A stretch of 9,457 bases of DNA from the NCBI GenBank assembly GCA_020847555.1, contig JADLBT010000057.1, positions 1 to 9,457 of the forward strand. The letters are read 5' to 3'. This document shows positions 5,239 to 9,457 of the stretch, piece after piece. Below the pieces are notes generated by a model, which saw only the letters and a program-made list of their open reading frames with translations, did no database searches and was not told where the DNA came from. Positions within the stretch are counted from its first letter, which is position 1. Each line of letters opens with the position of its first letter. The position numbers and the translations under genes were made by a program. The DNA is from Gemmataceae bacterium. GTDB taxonomy: Bacteria > Planctomycetota > Planctomycetia > Gemmatales > Gemmataceae.

Positions 5239-6710
5239 TACACGTTCTCCTCCCCGGTCCGCAGCGACGCGAGCCCGCAGATCTCGGTCTGCGGACTCTC
5301 TTCGTCCGCCCCCTTCTCGACCACCTCGGGCTCGATCACGCGCATCGACTTCCACTTCCCCGCCTGGAAGCGCGTCCAGAACGTCCCCGCGAGCAGGACC
5401 ACGTACACGGTGGCGGCGCCCCAGCCCACGTAGATCCCCCAGCCGTAGCGGTAGCTCAGCCAGGTCGGGAACACCATGACGGGGAACGACAGCAGCAGCG
5501 CCACCAGCGTGACGAAGCGCGTGTCGCCGGCCCCGCGCAGGGCGAACGAGAACACCAGGTTCATGCTGTCGAACAGGCAGTACAGGGCCACGAAGCGGAG
5601 CAGCACCATCGCCATGTCGCCCACCTCTGCCCAGACGGCGGTTGCCGCCGGGTCGCCGGCGCCGCCGTTGAACAGCGTCAGCAGCGGGCCGGGGATGAGG
5701 ACGTACAGGACGGCCACGGCGGTCATCTGGAGCCACGCCAGGCGGAACCCGGTCCAGGTGCTGCGTTCGGCCAGGTCCGTCTGGTCCTCGCCGAGTCGCT
5801 GGCCGACCAGGATCGCGACCGCCTGGGCCATCCCCATCGTCGGCAGGAACGCGAGCAGGTTGAGGTTGACGGCGATGCCGGTCGCGGCCGCCTCGACCTC
5901 CCCGAGTCGGCCGATCAGGACGAGGAACATCGTGAACGCCAGCGTGTCGATGGCCCACTGCAACCCGGCCGGGACGCCGAAGTAGAGCAGTCGCCGGAAC
6001 AGGGCTGGGTCGAAGCGCCAGCCGCTGCGCGTCGCGCACGCGGCCTCGTGGGTGGATCGGAACATCAGCCACAGGGCCAGCCCTGCGGCCGCCCAGTTGC
6101 CCGCGACCGTCGCCCACCCGGCCCCGGCCATCCCCCACTCGGGGAACCCGGCGTTGCCGAAGATCAGCAGCCAGTCGAGCACGCCGTTGACGATCATGCC
6201 GACAGCGTTGATCCACAGGACGGTCCAGGTGTCGCCACGCCCGGCGAAGAACCCGCTGGCGGCCGCGGTCAGCAGAGCCGGCAAGGCGCTGAAGCACAGG
6301 CAGTAGAGGTAGGTCGCTTCCAGTTCCTGCAGCTGCGGCGAGTGGCCGCCCAGGGCCGCAACCTCCCCGGCGAACGGCGCGAGCCCCATGAACGCCACAC
6401 CCGCGAGGACCGCAAAGTACAGCGCCTGCCAGACCACCGACCCGATGCGCCTGGACCGCCCGGCCCCGAAGTACTGCGCGACGAACGTGCTGACGTAGCC
6501 GGCCGTGTTGAACAGGACCGCGAACGGGGTCCAGAACATCATCGCGGCCTGCAGGGCGGCCGCTCCGTGCTCCAGCCCGTACTGGCTGAGGAACACCCGG
6601 TCGAGGAACAGCTGCAGAGTAACGAATGCGCTGCTGAGGATCAGCGGCCCGGCCAGACGCAGCACCTCGCCCTCGCCTGCGGGGCGGCGCCAGCTCTCCT
6701 TCCATCCCAT
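5238..6710 (-). CDS. MATE-family multidrug/toxin efflux transporter
   Basis: A 490-residue inner-membrane protein of the MATE family, which exports cationic drugs or metabolites in exchange for Na+ or H+. There are about twelve hydrophobic segments in two similar halves. Family landmarks are the first-helix region PLILSSAFVTLQLFLDRVFLS (22-42), GYVSTFVAQYFGAG (71-84), FFAGRGDTWTVLWIN (154-168), the stretch NGVLDWLLIFG followed by GMAGAGWAT (175-201), and in the second half LLAFLPTMGMAQAVAILVGQ (285-304) and ALRGAGDTRFV (390-400). The C-terminal 40 or so residues are a charged cytoplasmic tail. The start is ATG 6710, with AAAGGAG 5 bases upstream; a TTG at 6725 would overlap that ribosome site. 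It lies downstream of the cyclase gene on the same strand, with a hairpin between. Substrate unknown. Confidence 0.94.
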   Translation of the reverse strand: MGWKESWRRPAGEGEVLRLAGPLILSSAFVTLQLFLDRVFLSQYGLEHGAAALQAAMMFWTPFAVLFNTAGYVSTFVAQYFGAGRSRRIGSVVWQALYFAVLAGVAFMGLAPFAGEVAALGGHSPQLQELEATYLYCLCFSALPALLTAAASGFFAGRGDTWTVLWINAVGMIVNGVLDWLLIFGNAGFPEWGMAGAGWATVAGNWAAAGLALWLMFRSTHEAACATRSGWRFDPALFRRLLYFGVPAGLQWAIDTLAFTMFLVLIGRLGEVEAAATGIAVNLNLLAFLPTMGMAQAVAILVGQRLGEDQTDLAERSTWTGFRLAWLQMTAVAVLYVLIPGPLLTLFNGGAGDPAATAVWAEVGDMAMVLLRFVALYCLFDSMNLVFSFALRGAGDTRFVTLVALLLSFPVMVFPTWLSYRYGWGIYVGWGAATVYVVLLAGTFWTRFQAGKWKSMRVIEPEVVEKGADEESPQTEICGLASLRTGEENV

Positions 6711-6732
6711 GCGGACTCCTTTCAAATGACGA

Positions 6733-6781
6733 GGTGACAGGGTGACCGAAGAATCCTTCCTGTCACCCTGTCACCCTGTCA
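6733..6781. repeat. 8-base tandem repeat forming a 14-bp hairpin
   Basis: GGTGACAGGGTGAC (6733-6746) pairs exactly with GTCACCCTGTCACC (6762-6775). The 15-base loop holds a further stem, GAAG (6748-6751) with CTTC (6756-6759). The right side is a tandem repeat of TGTCACCC (6761-6768, 6769-6776, partial 6777-6781) that runs into the cyclase stop codon. On the minus strand it falls directly after the cyclase gene and 23 bases before the MATE start, so it could terminate, attenuate or process the joint transcript. No T run follows on either strand. Confidence 0.7.
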
Positions 6782-7588
6782 GGCCAGCGCCAGCGGGCGG
6801 AAGGGCGAGCCAGTCGCTCCCGTGAATTTCAGGGGGATGCCGATGAAGGCGAAGTCATAGCAGCGGACACGCCCCACCTCCTCGAGGTTCAGATTCTCCA
6901 TGATATAGATGCCCTTCTTCGGCAGCAGGTAGACGTGGGCGAACAGGGTAGCCCCGGTTTCCGGGTCGCGCTCGTCCGGGGCGTCCCACGACATGTTGTC
7001 GGCCCCGACCGCGACCACGCCGCGCTCGGCCGCCCACAGCGTCCCGGACTTCCCCACGCCGGCCGCGTCCAGGTAGGCGGCCTCATCGTGCCACAGGGCG
7101 CCGTACCCCGTCCGCACCAGCAGAACGTCGCCGGCCCGTACCTCCATCCCCGCCCACGCCGCGCAGCCGTCCAGGTCATCCGCGCTGATGGAGGAGCGCG
7201 GCGGAAGCCGGGGGACGCCCTTCCACCCGGCGACGTCGAGCAGGACGCCTCGCGCCAGCAGCGGCGGGACGTGTTCGACCCCAAGGCGCGTGAACCCGGC
7301 GGGCGTCTCGATCTGGTCCGCCGGCACCTCGCCGTGAAGCTTCAGGTTGCACGCCTGGTGACAGAGGGCGTCGATGTGAGTGCCGGCGTGCTCCATCATG
7401 GTCAGGACGCCGGACGCGCCGCTGCGCGGCCCGTGCCGCTCCGGCTGCCAGGTGTCCCGGTGGCGCCGGTACAGGGCGTAGAAGTACCCCGGCCGGTGCG
7501 TGGGGAAGATCGGCATCCCGACGAAACGCGGTTGCTCCAGGTCGTGGACGCGGGCGGAGCGCAGCAGGTCGGCGAGCGCGGCGGGCAT
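6779..7588 (-). CDS. Cyclase family protein (kynurenine formamidase-like metal hydrolase)
   Basis: A 269-residue protein of the cyclase superfamily (PF04199), which includes bacterial kynurenine formamidase KynB and related metal-dependent amide or lactone hydrolases. The metal-binding signature is HAGTHIDALCH at 67-77 (His67, His71, Asp73 and His77), close to the family HxGTHxDxPxH but with Leu-Cys in place of the usual Pro-x. Other family blocks are LLARGVLLDVAG (110-121), the Asp-rich segment around 134-140, GDVLLVRTGYG (153-163), VVAVGADNMSWD (191-202) and the closing ENLNLEEV (231-238). No signal peptide or membrane segment is evident. Start ATG 7588 has GGAG 7 bases upstream. No tryptophan-pathway genes are nearby, so formamidase activity is not implied. 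It is probably the first gene of a unit with the MATE exporter. Confidence 0.9.
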   Translation of the reverse strand: MPAALADLLRSARVHDLEQPRFVGMPIFPTHRPGYFYALYRRHRDTWQPERHGPRSGASGVLTMMEHAGTHIDALCHQACNLKLHGEVPADQIETPAGFTRLGVEHVPPLLARGVLLDVAGWKGVPRLPPRSSISADDLDGCAAWAGMEVRAGDVLLVRTGYGALWHDEAAYLDAAGVGKSGTLWAAERGVVAVGADNMSWDAPDERDPETGATLFAHVYLLPKKGIYIMENLNLEEVGRVRCYDFAFIGIPLKFTGATGSPFRPLALA

Positions 7589-7844
7589 GAGCGGTCTCCG
7601 GGTGAGGTCTCAGATCAGACCCTGGTGTTCCGTTCTGATGGGATACGGGCCGAAACCCGAACGCACACCCCCGGGCCGAGGGTGCGTTGCGCTCCGCTCC
7701 GGCCCGGGTGCCCGCGGGAAAACCATTCAGGGCGTTCCCGTCTCACCCGGTTTTCTCGGCCCAGGGCCGCAACTTCTCCCGCAAATCCTCGATAACCGGA
7801 GCGGACCGCGCGCTTCGGAGCAGGGATCGGGGAAGGAGGGCCAG
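7589..7844. other. Divergent spacer between cyclase and motA, with inverted repeats
   Basis: This 256-base region has no gene. ATCAGA (7614-7619) and TCTGAT (7634-7639) form a 6-bp inverted repeat with a 14-base gap, just upstream of the cyclase gene. CACCCCCGGGCCG (7666-7678) pairs with CGGCCCGGGTG (7700-7710) except for a two-base bulge. A weak flagellar sigma28-like element, CTCGATAA (7788-7795; consensus GCCGATAA), lies about 50 bases before motA but lacks a clear TAAA -35, so I do not call a promoter. The motA ribosome site AAGGAGG is at 7833-7839. Confidence 0.5.
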
Positions 7845-8618
7845 GTGGATCGAGGAACCTGCATCGGTTTCGTGGCCGGGTTCGGATGCATCGCGGCGGC
7901 GATCGCCATGCACGGCAAGCTGTCGGACTTTCTGGACGTGCCCGGGGCGATCGTGGCCTTCGGCGGTTCGACGTCGGCGCTGTTCGTGATGTTCCCGGCG
8001 CGGAAGGTTCTCAGCGTGTTCGGGGTGCTGAAGAACTGCTTCCTCGTCCGGCTTCCCGAACCGCCGGAGGAGATTCGCCGCCTCGGCGCGCTGGCCACCC
8101 TGGCGCGCCGCGAGGGACGGCTGGCGCTGGAGGACAAACTGCCCGGGATCGACGACCCGTTCCTGACGCGCGGCCTGGAGATGGTCATCGACGGCACACC
8201 GGCGGAGGAGCTGGAAGAAACCCTGCAAATCGAGCTGAGCTGCATCCAGGAGCGGCACGCCACCGGCAAGAAAATGTTCGACTTTCTGGGAGCGTCGCTG
8301 CCCGCGTTCGGCATGGTGGGAACCTTGATCGGCCTGATCCAGATGCTCGGCTCCCTCGACGACCCGAGCCGGATCGGGGCGGGCATGGCGGTCGCGATGG
8401 TGACTACGTTCTACGGAGCCCTCGGGGCGAACCTCGTCTGCCTCCCGCTGGCCGGAAAGCTGGAGGCACGCAGCAAGGAAGAAACGCTGATCCGCGAACT
8501 GATGATCCGGGGACTCGCCGGTCTCGCGGCCGGCGAATCCCCCCGCGTGCTGGAGAGCAGGCTCAAGTCATTCCTGTCGCCGGAGGCGCGGCGAATGGAG
8601 GCCGTGGCCGCGGAGTGA
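7845..8618 (+). CDS. motA: Flagellar motor stator protein MotA/PomA
   Basis: A 257-residue inner-membrane protein that forms the ring of the flagellar stator ion channel around MotB and pushes on the rotor protein FliG. It has the PomA layout: two N-terminal hydrophobic segments (about 5-20 and 32-50), a large cytoplasmic loop, then two more (about 147-170 and 179-203). The rotor-contact residues are kept: RREGRLALE (88-96) places Arg88, Arg89 and Glu96 as in PomA. The channel region reads PAFGMVGTLIGLIQMLGSLDDP (153-174) with Pro153, and a second conserved Pro is at 201. ESPRVLESRLKSFL (231-244) near the end is also typical. The start is GTG 7845 with AAGGAGG 5 bases upstream; the frame is open further left, but that part is not protein-like. 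motB starts 20 bases downstream. Ion type (Na+ or H+) is not settled. Confidence 0.95.
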   Translation: MDRGTCIGFVAGFGCIAAAIAMHGKLSDFLDVPGAIVAFGGSTSALFVMFPARKVLSVFGVLKNCFLVRLPEPPEEIRRLGALATLARREGRLALEDKLPGIDDPFLTRGLEMVIDGTPAEELEETLQIELSCIQERHATGKKMFDFLGASLPAFGMVGTLIGLIQMLGSLDDPSRIGAGMAVAMVTTFYGALGANLVCLPLAGKLEARSKEETLIRELMIRGLAGLAAGESPRVLESRLKSFLSPEARRMEAVAAE

Positions 8619-8638
8619 CCTGCCGGGGGAGGACGACG

Positions 8639-9397
8639 ATGCGTCCGACAGTTCTCGACGACTCGCCGCAGGCGCTGGCCTGGCCGACCGGGGCCGCGCC
8701 CGCTGCCGAAACGAGGTCGGGCGGCGGAAGCGGGGGCGGAAAGCCAGGCCGGCGCGGTGGGGGAGGTGGTGGCGGGCGGCAGGAGCATCAGGGTGCCTGG
8801 CTGATCACCTACTGCGACATGACCACGCTGCTGATGGCGTTCTTCATCTGCCTGATCACCTTCGCCAGCCGGGCCGTGCAGGACGCTCCGCGGCTCAAGG
8901 ATTCGGCCCTCTACGCCGCGGGCGGCTCCGGCGTGGCCGGCCCGCCCGCCAACCGGGCCGACAGGGACTCGATCGTCTGGCGCGAGTGTACCGTCTCGGC
9001 GCGGCACCTGAATCTCGGGTCCGCCGCCCAGCCGACCCGCGCCGACCCGGTGCGGGAGCTGACCGCGAAGGTGCTGCGCTGTTTGGAGGAGCCGCAGGAC
9101 AGGGTGGTCGCCGAGAATCAGCGCGTCGCGCTGCCGATCAGCCTGCTCTTCGCTGCGGACGACCACCTCTCGGCCAGCGGCAAGCAGGTGCTTCGCTTCG
9201 TGGGGAGCAACCTGCGCCGCCAGCCCTACGACGTCCACATCCAGGTCGATTCGGCGGCGGATCTGCGGCGGGCGCTGGCCGTGTGCCGGTTCCTGATCGA
9301 CGAGCAGGGCCTGGTGCCGGGTCGGCTGGCCGCCGGAGTGCTGCCGGCGCCGGCGCGCGACGGGATGATGTACTTCACGCTGATCAAGCGAGTCTGA
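8639..9397 (+). CDS. motB: Flagellar motor stator protein MotB-like, with atypical C-terminal domain
   Basis: A 252-residue MotB-type protein, anchoring the stator and supplying the channel aspartate. The single membrane segment, WLITYCDMTTLLMAFFICLI (54-73), has the essential Asp60 in the typical TYxDMxTLL setting. It is preceded by an unusually long cytoplasmic N-terminus of 53 residues, with a Gly/Ser-rich part (27-46) including seven Gly in a row. The periplasmic part ends in an OmpA-like region: VALPISLLFAADDHLSASGKQ (163-182) and RRALAVCRFL (210-219) match the family, but the GHTD motif and the loop before LSxxRA are absent, replaced by IQVDSAAD (201-208). The peptidoglycan-binding site therefore looks lost or reduced. 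Start ATG 8639 has GGAGG 6 bases upstream. It pairs with the motA upstream. Confidence 0.88.
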   Translation: MRPTVLDDSPQALAWPTGAAPAAETRSGGGSGGGKPGRRGGGGGGGRQEHQGAWLITYCDMTTLLMAFFICLITFASRAVQDAPRLKDSALYAAGGSGVAGPPANRADRDSIVWRECTVSARHLNLGSAAQPTRADPVRELTAKVLRCLEEPQDRVVAENQRVALPISLLFAADDHLSASGKQVLRFVGSNLRRQPYDVHIQVDSAADLRRALAVCRFLIDEQGLVPGRLAAGVLPAPARDGMMYFTLIKRV

Positions 9398-9409
9398 CCG
9401 GAGCGGGCG

Positions 9410-9457
9410 ATGTTGAGACTGTTCCGCAGACGGCGGCCGGGCGCCTCGGGCGTGAAC
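9410..9457 (+). CDS. Start of a third gene in the stator operon (partial)
   Basis: An ATG at 9410 with GGAG (9400-9403) 6 bases upstream opens a frame 13 bases after the motB stop. The 16 codons before the window edge read MLRLFRRRRPGASGVN. The tight spacing and the ribosome site suggest translation coupled to motB. The Arg-rich N-terminus would suit a cytoplasmic lead-in to a membrane segment, but the family cannot be told from so little. FliL or another flagellar gene would be a natural guess from position alone. Confidence 0.55.
   Translation, partial: MLRLFRRRRPGASGVN

Noticed and set aside
4090..6705. Very long open frame on the minus strand (871 codons) across prfB and the MATE gene
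   Set aside because: It is antisense to prfB over half its length and out of frame with the MATE gene over the rest. Its Arg/Gly/Ala-rich translation has no domain, and such frames are expected in GC-rich DNA.
4455..6737. Open frame of 760 codons on the plus strand
   Set aside because: It overlaps prfB in a wrong frame and is antisense to the MATE gene; the translation is low complexity with no recognisable family.
7772..7795. Sigma28 flagellar promoter ahead of motA
   Set aside because: CTCGATAA matches 6 of 8 consensus bases but the expected TAAA about 15 bases upstream reads GCAA; too weak to call.
1..9457. tRNA, rRNA, CRISPR, transposase, integrase or attachment sites
   Set aside because: Looked for on both strands; no cloverleaf, no repeat-spacer array, no mobile-element protein and no paired direct repeats were seen.

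Overview
The window is GC-rich bacterial chromosomal DNA carrying mainly core genes, with no sign of a prophage, transposon, CRISPR array or other obvious accessory island. The RF2 gene with a programmed frameshift, GTG starts and Shine-Dalgarno sites indicate a bacterium. The flagellar stator pair indicates a motile one. The mixture of genes and the sequence style would fit Planctomycetota (for example a Phycisphaerae-like lineage), but that is a low-confidence impression and could not be tested here.

Layout: 1-344 has no convincing gene and ends in a good promoter. 345-1286 is the classical rplM-rpsI (L13-S9) ribosomal operon, closed by a hairpin. 1399-1803 (minus) is a bifunctional-nuclease (DUF151) gene. 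It diverges from a PP2C-type protein phosphatase gene (2247-3002, plus) across a 443-base spacer that holds promoters in both directions and a structured leader. A strong terminator (3025-3060) separates the phosphatase from a minus-strand short-chain dehydrogenase (3083-3817). That gene in turn diverges from prfB (4044-5160), which is read through an in-frame UGA at 4113-4115 by +1 frameshifting.

The second half: a 22-bp perfect hairpin (5191-5238) lies between the converging ends of prfB and a MATE exporter gene (5238-6710, minus). Upstream of the exporter on the same strand is a cyclase/formamidase-like metal hydrolase (6779-7588, minus). The 68-base gap between them is dominated by a 14-bp hairpin built from 8-base tandem repeats. 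Finally, 7845-9397 carries a PomA/MotA-type and a MotB-type flagellar stator gene, followed by the first 16 codons of a third gene cut by the window edge.

How they work together: rplM and rpsI supply ribosome subunits and prfB terminates translation at UGA/UAA. MotA and MotB form the ion channel that drives the flagellum. The phosphatase, DUF151 protein and dehydrogenase appear to be single-gene units. No clearly new system is visible. The points most worth a second look are the weak internal Shine-Dalgarno of the RF2 frameshift site, the 20-residue insert in S9, the decayed peptidoglycan-binding domain of MotB, and several strong inverted repeats, one of which encloses a ribosome binding site.
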